Positions 1-7,585 of a stretch of DNA of 15,567 nt are shown one piece after another. Origin of the DNA: an uncultured Thermomicrobiales bacterium (lineage in GTDB: Bacteria > Chloroflexota > Chloroflexia > Thermomicrobiales > UBA6265); the NCBI GenBank assembly GCA_902806355.1, contig CADCWI010000108.1, positions 1 to 15,567 on the forward strand. Direction: 5' to 3'. The notes below the pieces were generated by a model. The model had not been told where the DNA came from. It was given only the letters and a program-made list of their open reading frames with translations, and did not search any database. The stretch's first letter is position 1. Every line of letters starts with the position of its first letter. The position numbers were made by a program, and so were the translations under genes.

Positions 1-329
1 ATCTCATCAGCTGCGTCGCGCGCGAAAGCGCATCCGACATCGTCGGACCAAACTACACCGGTACGGTGGCTGCTCCGAAGAGGACCGGCTTCGCAGGGGG
101 TGCTGGAGGCGTCAATGGATCGCGTCTGATCAATTGTCTCGCTATTGTCTGCGCGTGAACGGCCCATCACGTTGCTCAGGATGACCGGAGGAATTGACCA
201 CCGTACGGAGAGACGTCGAGGGCGTGATGTAGCGGATATCAAATCGCTGATGCCCAATTGCCCACGGCGGTCTGCTCAAGGTGCTCCGGAACGGATGACA
301 CGGAACCTGAGTCGGATCCGCCATCGGGG
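1..329. other. Left-edge stretch with no supported gene
   Basis: I see no convincing complete gene here. On the minus strand an ATG at 40-38 opens a short frame (MSDALSRATQLMR) that runs off the left edge. Its third codon positions are mostly G or C as in the neighbours, but it has no clear ribosome binding site and is too short to identify. A plus-strand frame open from the edge ends at about 160 and looks like no family I know. The stretch also holds a 6-bp hairpin (TCCGAC at 33-38 with GTCGGA at 42-47) and two copies of ATTGTCT at 133-139 and 144-150. The part next to 330 is the downstream flank of the DUF4272-like gene; no U-rich terminator is visible in it. Confidence 0.4.
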
Positions 330-1082
330 TCAGTCGTCGAGAAAGAGAGGCGCGGATTCCCAGTCCTCTCCGAAGCCGCAGACCCAGTTCAGGGTCCGCA
401 AGCGAATCCGGGCGAGATGATCGATCTCGGACAGCTCGTCGTCGGTCATGTGGGCGAACGACGCTCCAGCGTCTGTCAGCAAGTCGTCCCCGTCAGTGTG
501 AAGCAAACCCGCCGCCGATGCCTCGGCAATCGTATCCCTCAACGCCGCGCGGTCGGTTTGCAGGTCCGTGGGGTCCTGGAACAATGAAAGTCGCCAGGTG
601 ACGATGTCCCATTTCTCCCGCTCGTGAGCGAGTTCCTCATCGCTGCGAAGCCTAACCGACCGGGCGCTCGGCCAGACCCGGGTCCAGGGTTTGGGACTCC
701 ATTCCAGTATCCGCTGCTCGTCACTGGCGTCAACTGGAATCGTGAGGGTCCCGGAGGGGATCACGCGCAGTGCCCATCCGATTGCGTCCGCCGCCAAGAG
801 TGCGTCCGCACATGCCGCAAGGTCGTCATCATTGAGCGAGGAAACGGGAAGGTGAAGGATCCGCGCCTCGTCGGGCGCGAGTGCGGTCTGCAGCTCGAGC
901 GCGGCCCACGACTCCAGATCGAAACGGTCAGTTTCCGCTTCGAAAAGATCGTCGGATTCCTGCGCTTCGAGAATCCCCCGTCGTCCGAGCGTCACCAGTG
1001 AAACGAGTCTCCCGACCAGCACCTGAACCGGCCATGGCCGGATATCGATGAATTCGTCCTCGCCGCCCGGGTCACTCGTCAT
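330..1082 (-). CDS. DUF4272-like protein of unknown function
   Basis: The 250-residue product is acidic and soluble, with no signal peptide or membrane segment. I assign it tentatively to DUF4272, from the pattern of an AIGWALRVI stretch at residues 100-108 and a C-terminal LNWVCGFGEDWE block near residues 231-242. In that family the C-terminus usually reads like ALNWL followed by an acidic DW motif. No biochemical role is known for the family, so none is claimed. The open frame extends to a GTG at 1088, but that codon overlaps the AGGGAG ribosome binding site; the ATG at 1082 sits five bases after AGGGAG and is the better start. It follows ychF by 23 bases on the same strand, so it is probably the last gene of the ileS-ychF transcript. 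It could instead be a lineage-specific family that only resembles DUF4272. Confidence 0.6.
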   Translation of the reverse strand: MTSDPGGEDEFIDIRPWPVQVLVGRLVSLVTLGRRGILEAQESDDLFEAETDRFDLESWAALELQTALAPDEARILHLPVSSLNDDDLAACADALLAADAIGWALRVIPSGTLTIPVDASDEQRILEWSPKPWTRVWPSARSVRLRSDEELAHEREKWDIVTWRLSLFQDPTDLQTDRAALRDTIAEASAAGLLHTDGDDLLTDAGASFAHMTDDELSEIDHLARIRLRTLNWVCGFGEDWESAPLFLDD

Positions 1083-1105
1083 CGTCACTCCCTGTCCATG
1101 ACTGG

Positions 1106-2218
1106 CTAGACATTGAACAGGAAGTTAATGATGTCGGCGTCCTGGACCACATAGGTCTTGCCCTCGCGGCGAAATTGGCCGGCCTTCCGAACATCGGCCA
1201 TCGATCCGGCGGCGATCATGGCGTCGTAGCTGACCACTTCGGCACGAATGAATCCACGCTGGATGTCCGAGTGGATCTGGGATGCCGCCTCGACGGCGGT
1301 CGCGCCGCGCCGGATAGTCCATGCCCGGCATTCATCAGGGCCGACCGTAAAGAACGGCATCACTCCCAGAAGATCGAAGGATTCCCGGATGATCCGGCCA
1401 AGCCCAGATTCCTCGATCCCGAGGTCGTTGAGAAAGACCTGAGCATCCTCGGCGCTGAGCTGGCCGATTTCCATTTCGATCTGTCCAGCGATCGTGTCGA
1501 TCGACACCTTCGGCATCGTGAACGCCTCGCGCGTCGATGCCAACAGCGCCTCCGCCTCGTCACCGAGCTGATCCTCGCCGATATTGAGGAGGATCAGGAG
1601 CGGCTTGGCGGTCAGGAATCCGAATCCCCGGAGCATCCTGGCGTCGTCCTCGTCGAGATCGTTCACCATCTCACGCAATGGAAAGTTATTCTCAAGCGAC
1701 GCGAGCAGGTTTTTCATCAGGACCAGCTCTCGATCAAGCAGTTCCCGCTCAGGTCCCCGCGTCTTTCCGATCTGGCTCTCGATCCGGGCGATCCGCTTCT
1801 CGATAAGGGCAAGATCGCTGAACGTGAGTTCAAGGTTCAGCGTTTCGATGTCACGCCTGACATCGATGGATCCTTCGGAATGCGGCACGTTCGGATCCTC
1901 GAATGCCCGAACGACGTGAACCAGCGCATCAGCCTGAGCCAGATGTCCGAGCAACTGCCCGCTCATTCCCTTTTCCGAGATGCCTTTGGCAATTCCCGCA
2001 ACGTCGAGGTACTGAACGTCCGCGGGCACTTTTCGCTGGGGATTGAACAGCTCGGTGAGTGTGTCGAGGCGAGGATCGGGGACCTTGACGGTCGCCAGGT
2101 TCGGCTCGTCATTGCCTCCACCGTACGTTCCTGTCGCGGCTTCAGCACGCGTCAGTGCGTTGAACACGGTTGTCTTTCCCGAGCCGGGGAGCCCGATGAT
2201 CACAAGTTTTGTAGCCAA
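1106..2218 (-). CDS. ychF: YchF/OLA1-family P-loop NTPase
   Basis: The 370 residues match the usual length of YchF, a ribosome-associated P-loop protein of the Obg branch that in characterised members hydrolyses ATP and is linked to stress and translation. The nucleotide-binding domain starts at once: P-loop GLPGSGKTT at residues 9-17, then DVAGIAKG at 72-79 as the switch II/G3 motif, and NIGE near 212-215 where the G4 region lies. The C-terminal TGS-like domain runs from about residue 283 and ends DIINFLFNV, almost the standard YchF ending. The P-loop is odd: most family members read GLPNVGKST. The start is a TTG at 2218, with GAGG seven bases upstream and an in-frame TGA four codons before it; the next candidate is a GTG at codon 6. 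The gene lies 45 bases after ileS and probably shares its transcript. Confidence 0.93.
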   Translation of the reverse strand: MATKLVIIGLPGSGKTTVFNALTRAEAATGTYGGGNDEPNLATVKVPDPRLDTLTELFNPQRKVPADVQYLDVAGIAKGISEKGMSGQLLGHLAQADALVHVVRAFEDPNVPHSEGSIDVRRDIETLNLELTFSDLALIEKRIARIESQIGKTRGPERELLDRELVLMKNLLASLENNFPLREMVNDLDEDDARMLRGFGFLTAKPLLILLNIGEDQLGDEAEALLASTREAFTMPKVSIDTIAGQIEMEIGQLSAEDAQVFLNDLGIEESGLGRIIRESFDLLGVMPFFTVGPDECRAWTIRRGATAVEAASQIHSDIQRGFIRAEVVSYDAMIAAGSMADVRKAGQFRREGKTYVVQDADIINFLFNV

Positions 2219-2263
2219 TGTGCTGCCTCAGTAGACGTAGACACAACGTGAAGACGTGTCTAC
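2219..2263 (-). other. ileS-ychF spacer with 8-bp hairpin
   Basis: This short gap holds a perfect 8-bp inverted repeat, GTAGACAC at 2237-2244 and GTGTCTAC at 2256-2263, around an 11-base loop; it directly follows the ileS stop codon. There is no U run behind it on the minus strand, so it is more likely a processing or pausing hairpin, or a weak attenuator, than a full terminator. The GAGG ribosome binding site of ychF lies just beyond it. Confidence 0.45.
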
Positions 2264-5200
2264 TCAGGTGACCCGTCTGATCACCATCTCGACCGTCTCC
2301 GGTCCGACCTTCGCCTGGACGTACCCAGGAGCGCCAGCATTGACATGCTCAACGATCTCTACGCTATCGGCGAGGACTTCGCGTCTGACGTAATCCAAAT
2401 GCGCGCTGATGGCCCCCGTGATCGCTTCCCGGCCGGAGACGACGAGCGTGATGCGGTCCTCGATGTCCAGCTCCAGTTGTTTGCGAGCGTCCTGAACGGC
2501 GCGCACGACATCCCGCACGAGACCTTCCTGGATCAACCCAGGCGTAAGCGTCGTGTCCAGCACCACCGTTGCCGCTTCGTTCTGGGCGGCCGCGTAGCCC
2601 TCGTGCTTCCGCAGTGAGACAAGCACCTCGGCTGGCTCCAGTGAGATCTCCGAACCATCGTCCAAAGTCAGGGAAACCGGTTGTCCGGCCTCGACTGACC
2701 TCGCGACCGCCGCGGGGTCCGCCTTCGAGAGCGCCCCCCTGATCGCCCCGAGCCGTTTTCCGTACTTCGGACCCAGCACCGGCAGGTTCGGCCGCACTTC
2801 CTGAGTCACGACTCCCTCGAGGTCTTCGAGTGCCCTGACGTCCTTGACGTTGAGCTCGTCGAGGATCTGGTCCTTGAGCCGAACGACGGCCTGTGCTTCG
2901 GCGGGATCCGTCGTGTGGACCAAAATCGCCGGCAGTGGCTGGCGTGTCTTGATGTTGGCCTCGGCGCGTGCCGACCGTCCGAGGCGGACGACCTCCAACA
3001 CCGTCGACATCGACCGCGACAGCTCCGGGTCGACCAGCGATGGATCAGCACCCGGGAAATCCATGAGATGCACCGATTTCGCGGCGTCTGCATCCAGCGA
3101 GCGCACCAGGTTCTGGTACATCGCCTCGCTCACGAACGGGAGGATCGGCGCGATCAACCCCGAGACGGTCACCAGCACGTCGTAGAGCGTCTCATACGCT
3201 GACGCCTTGTCCTGGTCACTATCAGGCTTCCAGAAGCGACGCCGGTTGCGACGAATGTACCAGTTGGACAGCTCCTCGACGACGAAGAACTCGATCGCTC
3301 GGGCGGCTGACATGATGTCGTAATCGTCCATCCGAGCCCGGACGAGCGTTACCAATTCGTTGATCCGGGAGAGGATCCAGCGGTCGAGCAACGACCGGTC
3401 CGCCACCGGGGTCGCCGTCTCGGGGCGGACCCAGCCATCGATCCGGGCATAGGTAACGAAGAACGAGTAGGAATTCCACAACGGCAGGATGAATCGTCGG
3501 CGGACTTCATCGGTGACGTTGTAGCCGAATGCCATGTTGGTGCTCGGGTTCACCGTGGCGAACAGCCAGCGCATGGTATCGACGCCGATCTTGTCAGCGG
3601 CATCATCGAACCAGATTGCGTTGCCCTTGCTCTTGTGCATCTCCGCGCCCTTTTCATCGCGCATCAATGCGTAGGTGAACACGTTCTTGAAGGGAACTCT
3701 TCCCGTGAGCGCGGTACTCTCGGCGATCAGGGCATAGAACCAGTTCCGGAACTGACCCGGGAAGCTCTCGGTGATCAGATCGGCCGGGTACCACTGCTCC
3801 CAGTACTCTCGATCGTGTCGGTAGTTCAGGGTGGAAAGGGCAACGATCCCGGCGTCCAGCCACGGGTTCCCGACATCAAGGATCCTCGAGACGTGAGCAC
3901 CGCAACCCGAGCAGGCGATCTGCACCGCGTCGACATAAGGCCGGTGTGGCGTATGGCCCTCGAATTGATCCCACCCTGAGACGGCCCGCTCCCTAAGCTC
4001 GGTTTCGGAGCCGATGACTTCGAACGTTCCGCACGCCGCGCAGTCGAAGATTGGCAGGGCGAGCCCCCAGTAGCGCTTCTTCGAGATCATCCAATCGTCC
4101 ATGTTCGCGAGCCAATCAAGCTCGCGATCCATGCCGAACGACGGGATCCAGCGTGCTGAGCGGGTCGCATCCATGAGCTGCGGTCGGAGCTCATCCATGC
4201 TGATGAACCACTCATCGACAAGCCGGAAGAGGAGATCAGTGCCGCAGCGCCAGCAAACGGGATAGCGATGCGTGTACTGCTCTGATCGGTACAACAGGCC
4301 CTTGTTCCGAAGATTGGCCTCGATGTCCTTCGCGACATCATGCGCTTCCCGCCCGGAAAGCCAGTCGTATCCCTCATGGTAGATGCCGAACTCGTTGATC
4401 GGGCCGAGGACGTCGAGATTGAGAGTCTTCGAGAGAGCGTAATCCTCCTTGCCGCTACCCGGAGCGATATGGACGATCCCGGTCCCCTCCTGGGGATCGA
4501 CATCCTTCCAGGCAATCACGCGGTGGGTGACCCCCTTCGCAGCCGGAAACTCATCGAAGGGTCCGGTGTAGCCCTTCCCGACCAGCTCCGCGCCTGTGAG
4601 TTCGCCCACGATCTGGTGATCACCGCGCACGGCGTTCCTGACGGCGTCCTTCGCGACATAGAAGCGCCTGTCACCCTGCTGGACCTTGACGTATGTCAGA
4701 TCCGGGTTCACCGCAGCCGCGACGTTGGCGGCAAGCGTCCACGGAGTCGTGGTCCAGACCAGGAGCGAAGCGTCGTCGTCGAGAAGCGGCAATGCAGCGA
4801 AGATCGCCAAGTGGGTTCTGTCCTGATACCCCTCGGTGACGATCTCGTGCTCGGACAAGCCGGTACCGCAGCGCGGACACCACGGCATGACATCGTGGCC
4901 CTTGTAGATCCAGTTGCGTTCATGACACGTCTTCAGGAAGTGCCAGATGGTGTAGTTGTTCTCGTCGGACATCGTGTAATACGAGTTGTCCCAATCCATC
5001 CAGTAACCAAGACGGATCGATTGCTCGGTCTGGCGCGCGGCGTATTTCCAGACACGCTGCTTGCAGCGCTCGACGAACTCGGCGATCCCGAATGCCTCGA
5101 TCTCGCGCTTGTTCTTGAGCCCAAGCTCCTTCTCGACCTCGACTTCGACCCAGAGGCCTTGGGCGTCGAACCCGTTCTGAAATCGCTGCTTTTTGCCAAG

Positions 5201-5446
5201 ACCCGCCTGGTATCGTTGGAAGATGTCCTTGTAGGCACGGCCCCAGCCATGATGGACGCCCATCGGGTTGTTGGCGGTGATGGGGCCATCAATGAACGAG
5301 AAGCGCTCGTCCGAATCGTCGTTGCGGGTCAAGTATTGCGCAACGATGTGCTCCTCCTCCCATTGCCTGAGGAGATCGCGCTCCATGGCTGGGAAGTCGA
5401 CCTTGGCTGGAACTTCGCGAAAAGTGCGGGTTGTGGATGTCTGCAT
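2264..5446 (-). CDS. ileS: Isoleucyl-tRNA synthetase, type 2, with variant signatures
   Basis: This class I synthetase (1060 residues) charges tRNA-Ile in the cytoplasm. Visible parts: the N-terminal catalytic region with GVHH at residues 63-66 where HIGH is expected; the CP1 editing domain with WTTTPWTLAAN at 231-241 and GTGIVHIAPGSGKEDY at 321-336, keeping the Asp at 335; DWMISKKRYWG at 451-461; GNPWLDAG at 526-533 in place of the usual WFDSG; and EMHKSKGN at 602-609 in place of KMSKS. A helical anticodon-binding domain with NWYIRRNRRRFW, typical of type 2 IleRS, follows. CxxC pairs at 190/193, 398/401, 469/472 and 512/515 could bind zinc. The frame is open to 5554, but those extra 36 codons would translate the T-box terminator; the ATG at 5446 with GGAG eight bases upstream is the real start. 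The AUC specifier in the leader independently supports the isoleucine assignment. ychF follows after 45 bases. Confidence 0.95.
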   Translation of the reverse strand: MQTSTTRTFREVPAKVDFPAMERDLLRQWEEEHIVAQYLTRNDDSDERFSFIDGPITANNPMGVHHGWGRAYKDIFQRYQAGLGKKQRFQNGFDAQGLWVEVEVEKELGLKNKREIEAFGIAEFVERCKQRVWKYAARQTEQSIRLGYWMDWDNSYYTMSDENNYTIWHFLKTCHERNWIYKGHDVMPWCPRCGTGLSEHEIVTEGYQDRTHLAIFAALPLLDDDASLLVWTTTPWTLAANVAAAVNPDLTYVKVQQGDRRFYVAKDAVRNAVRGDHQIVGELTGAELVGKGYTGPFDEFPAAKGVTHRVIAWKDVDPQEGTGIVHIAPGSGKEDYALSKTLNLDVLGPINEFGIYHEGYDWLSGREAHDVAKDIEANLRNKGLLYRSEQYTHRYPVCWRCGTDLLFRLVDEWFISMDELRPQLMDATRSARWIPSFGMDRELDWLANMDDWMISKKRYWGLALPIFDCAACGTFEVIGSETELRERAVSGWDQFEGHTPHRPYVDAVQIACSGCGAHVSRILDVGNPWLDAGIVALSTLNYRHDREYWEQWYPADLITESFPGQFRNWFYALIAESTALTGRVPFKNVFTYALMRDEKGAEMHKSKGNAIWFDDAADKIGVDTMRWLFATVNPSTNMAFGYNVTDEVRRRFILPLWNSYSFFVTYARIDGWVRPETATPVADRSLLDRWILSRINELVTLVRARMDDYDIMSAARAIEFFVVEELSNWYIRRNRRRFWKPDSDQDKASAYETLYDVLVTVSGLIAPILPFVSEAMYQNLVRSLDADAAKSVHLMDFPGADPSLVDPELSRSMSTVLEVVRLGRSARAEANIKTRQPLPAILVHTTDPAEAQAVVRLKDQILDELNVKDVRALEDLEGVVTQEVRPNLPVLGPKYGKRLGAIRGALSKADPAAVARSVEAGQPVSLTLDDGSEISLEPAEVLVSLRKHEGYAAAQNEAATVVLDTTLTPGLIQEGLVRDVVRAVQDARKQLELDIEDRITLVVSGREAITGAISAHLDYVRREVLADSVEIVEHVNAGAPGYVQAKVGPETVEMVIRRVT

Positions 5447-5505
5447 CGTGTGCGCTCCGGAGACGGTGAAATCATTGAGGGGCATGATCGAATGGGCTGG
5501 GGCGC

Positions 5506-5538
5506 AAAAAAGCTCGCCTCTTGTGTTAGAGGACGAGC
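5506..5538 (-). terminator. T-box intrinsic terminator
   Basis: GCTCG (5538-5534), a bulged T, and CCTC (5532-5529) pair with GAGG (5520-5517) and CGAGC (5516-5512), giving nine base pairs with one bulge, followed directly by six T (5511-5506) on the minus strand. The CCTC arm is the same one used by the antiterminator, so the two structures exclude each other, as expected for a transcriptional T-box. Confidence 0.93.
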
Positions 5539-5780
5539 AGTGCCGCGGTACCACCTCAGTTAGCCGGCAAGGCCGGCTCGCTTAGGCCACATCGCTGAAC
5601 TGTCAAATCGAGAGATGTGGCAGGCTGCGATAACGGGCAGCGTCCGATCAGGCCTCGGACCATTTCAGATCGTCGGGTGATGGCTCCGGAGTGATTCCCG
5701 GGCGGAGCATGCAGAGATCCAGCTCACATCGTCCTGGACTTGCTTGGCTGTGCTCGAGCCCGGCGCTCTCCATCAACGCC
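5506..5780 (-). promoter_or_regulatory. T-box riboswitch (tRNA-Ile sensing leader of ileS)
   Basis: The leader reads out the charging state of tRNA-Ile; uncharged tRNA stabilises the antiterminator and lets ileS be transcribed. Stem I is built from TGATGG (5775-5770) with CCATCA (5683-5678), CCGGGC (5763-5758) with GCCCGG (5703-5698), GAGCA with TGCTC, and an apical TCCAG/CTGGA hairpin whose loop carries GATG. The internal loop between the first two helices holds GA-AUC-A, so the specifier is AUC (Ile) at 5695-5693. Stem II is GTCCGA/TCGGAC (5660-5655 and 5647-5642), followed by GCCACATC/GATGTGGC. Stem III is AGCCGGC/GCCGGCT at 5578-5562. The T-box proper is AGGTGGTACCGCG at 5556-5544: GAGG pairs with CCTC, the bulge is UGGUACC, and GCG pairs with CGU. 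UGGU at 5553-5550 would pair with the tRNA 3' end. The 5' limit is approximate. Confidence 0.95.
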
Positions 5781-5797
5781 GATATGCTTCTCATTCC

Positions 5798-5806
5798 AGT
5801 GTACCA
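5798..5806 (-). promoter_or_regulatory. Candidate extended -10 promoter for ileS
   Basis: On the minus strand TGG-TACACT at 5806-5798 resembles an extended -10 element and sits about 20 bases before the first T-box helix, just past the stop codon of the phosphatase gene. I see no good -35 hexamer at standard spacing, so this is only a candidate. Confidence 0.28.
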
Positions 5807-5820
5807 GTTGTAGTCATGGA

Positions 5821-6570
5821 TCAGCCCGAACCGTGGCGCCCGGCTGAGACTCGCATGCGGACCCGTCGGTACAACCCGCTGAGACCGATCAGGTAGGCTG
5901 TCCCGAGCAGGTAGGATGCCAGCACATCCGTGAACCAGTGATGGCCAAGGTAGATCCGGCTCGGTCCAACGAGAGCGATCAGCCCGGACATGACGGCGAT
6001 CACCGCGCGCCGGATTGCAGCGGGACGAAGCCAGGTGAACGCAAGGTAGGCGAGAAATCCGTATACGCCCATGTAATTCAAGACGTGTCCACTGGGAAAG
6101 CTCGTGCCGCCGATCCTCGCGACGACGACCCGGATTTCCGGCGTCGCGGGTCCAGGCCGTGCCCGGCGCATGACGCGCTTGATCAGGAACGAAATCCCGC
6201 TGGTTCCCCAGGCCATGAGCTGAAACACCGCTTCGATGCGAAAACCGAAAAACCAGAGCGCTGCAGCAAAGGACGGTGGCAACAGCCGGCTTTGCGGCGG
6301 GAAACCAGGCCAGGAGGCGACGTGCATCAGCCGGTCGAAGGCAGGGTGGTTCCGCTTTTGCAGCCGGAGGGTGATCGCGGCGTCGGTTGCCGCGGTCCGG
6401 TTGCGCCGAACGACCACGAACAGAAGCGAGAACGCCAGCAGCGCAATGGTGACGATTCCGAGCCCGATCTTGCCGCGGGCAAAAACCACGCGATCAGGAT
6501 TCAACTGAGCTGGATGGCCCTCGCGGAATGTCGACACTATTGATTGCCTCGGGAGTCCAAACACCGTCAT
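5821..6570 (-). CDS. PAP2-family membrane phosphatase
   Basis: The 249-residue integral membrane protein has all three motifs of the type 2 phosphatidic acid phosphatase superfamily: KRVMRRARP at residues 131-139 (KX6RP), FPSGH at 158-162, and SRIYLGHHWFTD at 204-215 (SRX5HX3D). These supply the phosphate-binding Arg residues and the catalytic His pair. Hydrophobic segments lie near 35-54, 100-130, 163-182, 187-203 and 217-233. Family members remove phosphate from lipid phosphates such as undecaprenyl pyrophosphate or phosphatidate; the substrate cannot be told from sequence. The frame begins with a TTG at 6573, but the ATG at 6570 is seven bases after AGGA and fits better. The gene is transcribed toward the T-box leader with no visible terminator between, and divergently from the DUF2085 gene. 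An undecaprenyl-diphosphatase role is possible but not shown. Confidence 0.92.
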   Translation of the reverse strand: MTVFGLPRQSIVSTFREGHPAQLNPDRVVFARGKIGLGIVTIALLAFSLLFVVVRRNRTAATDAAITLRLQKRNHPAFDRLMHVASWPGFPPQSRLLPPSFAAALWFFGFRIEAVFQLMAWGTSGISFLIKRVMRRARPGPATPEIRVVVARIGGTSFPSGHVLNYMGVYGFLAYLAFTWLRPAAIRRAVIAVMSGLIALVGPSRIYLGHHWFTDVLASYLLGTAYLIGLSGLYRRVRMRVSAGRHGSG

Positions 6571-6743
6571 CAATGAGTCCTGTTCTCGAGCGTTTGCGGT
6601 CGATCGGTCCCCTCGACAGACATACCGCTTCCTTGGTGGAACCGCGAGGGCGAGCGGAACCGGTGTAGCTGCTCAAGAGCCACTACACTGTGGAGTGACA
6701 ATACCAAGGATCCAGACCGGCGGTCACAGGTGCAAAGGCGGCA
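6571..6743. promoter_or_regulatory. Divergent intergenic region
   Basis: This 173-base gap separates the leftward phosphatase gene from the rightward DUF2085 gene and must hold promoters for both. The clearest hexamer is TACACT at 6684-6689 on the plus strand, without a good -35. AAAGG five bases before 6744 is a plausible ribosome binding site for the plus-strand gene, and AGGA lies seven bases before the ATG of the phosphatase gene. No operator-like palindrome stands out. Confidence 0.4.
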
Positions 6744-7541
6744 ATGATACGAGAAATGATCACGTCATACTGGCTGTGGTTCGGGATCATCATCACGGGA
6801 GCGTTGATCTTCACGGCGTATCCGGGAGGATACGCTTCGACCTCGCACCACCTGCTTCACGGTCTCTGTGCACAGACGCCGTCTCATACGCTGTTGATCG
6901 GCAACAAGCCTCTGCCTTTCGATGCCCGAATGACCGGGATCTACGGCGGTCTCCTTGTCGGCATGGCGACGATCGTGATCAGGGGAAAGCTCTTCCACTA
7001 CGGAAGTCCGTCTCGCCCCGTCATCGTGGGGCTCGCCACATGTGTGATCGCGATGGCCATTGATGGCACAAATTCTCTCCTGCATGATCTCGCGCTGTGG
7101 CACCCTTATCCGCCAGCGAACATTTTGCGGGTCATCACCGGGTACCTGGCTGGTATCGCGTTGTCGGTGATGCTCACGTGGTTGCTGGCGTCGTCGGTCT
7201 GGAACCTTGGGCGCCCTGGTCACGGAGTCGGTTCCATTCCGGAGCTGCTGGTCCCGGTGCTTTTCCTCGTGCCCTATGTCGGACTTCTCCTGGCAGCCCC
7301 CGCTGTGATGCACTTCCCATTGTCGATCGCGCTGGTGACGTCGGCATGGATCACCGTGAGCATCATCATGCTCGTGATCGTGTTGCTGGTGTTTCGACTC
7401 GACGAGCAGGTAAGGACGGTCAGACATCTCCACGTGCCCGGTGCGGTAGCGGCGCTGCTTGGAGTAGGAGTGATGCTGGCGTTGGCGGGCTTGCGCTTCT
7501 GGATGGAGCAGACGTTCGGGATATCCAACGCGATGATGTAG
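6744..7541 (+). CDS. DUF2085-like multi-pass membrane protein
   Basis: The 265-residue hydrophobic protein has about seven membrane segments (near residues 8-28, 63-80, 93-112, 128-150, 168-188, 190-215 and 233-251). The block HHLLHGLCAQTPSHTLLIG at 40-58 followed by FDARMTGIYGGLLVG at 59-73, and DGTNSLLHDLALW near 107-119 with ILRVITGYLAG after it, follow the layout of DUF2085, a family of unknown function. In most members the first block reads like CHQRPERSF and the second like CARCTGIY. Here the CxxC of the second block is absent and only the Cys in GLCAQ remains, so any metal- or thiol-dependent role of those Cys is probably lost. The ATG at 6744 follows AAAGG by five bases. A 157-base gap separates it from the next gene, so the two need not be co-transcribed. 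Confidence 0.78.
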   Translation: MIREMITSYWLWFGIIITGALIFTAYPGGYASTSHHLLHGLCAQTPSHTLLIGNKPLPFDARMTGIYGGLLVGMATIVIRGKLFHYGSPSRPVIVGLATCVIAMAIDGTNSLLHDLALWHPYPPANILRVITGYLAGIALSVMLTWLLASSVWNLGRPGHGVGSIPELLVPVLFLVPYVGLLLAAPAVMHFPLSIALVTSAWITVSIIMLVIVLLVFRLDEQVRTVRHLHVPGAVAALLGVGVMLALAGLRFWMEQTFGISNAMM

Positions 7542-7579
7542 CCGTTCGATTGGCAACCGAATCAGCCGCATGCCCGTGG

Positions 7580-7585
7580 TAAAAT
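7580..7585 (+). promoter_or_regulatory. Candidate -10 promoter element before the NERD gene
   Basis: TAAAAT at 7580-7585 is preceded by TGG, making an extended -10 with five of six consensus bases. TTGGCA at 7550-7555 would be a good -35, but the 24-base spacing is too long. It lies in the only A/T-rich spot of the gap between 7542 and 7698, which otherwise holds only a weak imperfect hairpin (TTCGATT/AACCGAA, 7546-7562) after the DUF2085 stop. Confidence 0.35.

Noticed and set aside
1175..2251. Plus-strand open frame of 358 codons opposite ychF
   Set aside because: It is the antisense shadow of a clearly conserved YchF gene and resembles no protein family.
5447..5554. N-terminal extension of IleRS by 36 residues
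   Set aside because: This segment encodes the T-box bulge, antiterminator and terminator; the ATG at 5446 has a ribosome binding site and starts the normal IleRS N-terminus.
4340..5563. Long plus-strand open frame of 407 codons opposite ileS
   Set aside because: It lies wholly antisense to the N-terminal half of ileS, has no recognisable motif, and its composition is what the reverse of a high-GC coding frame gives.
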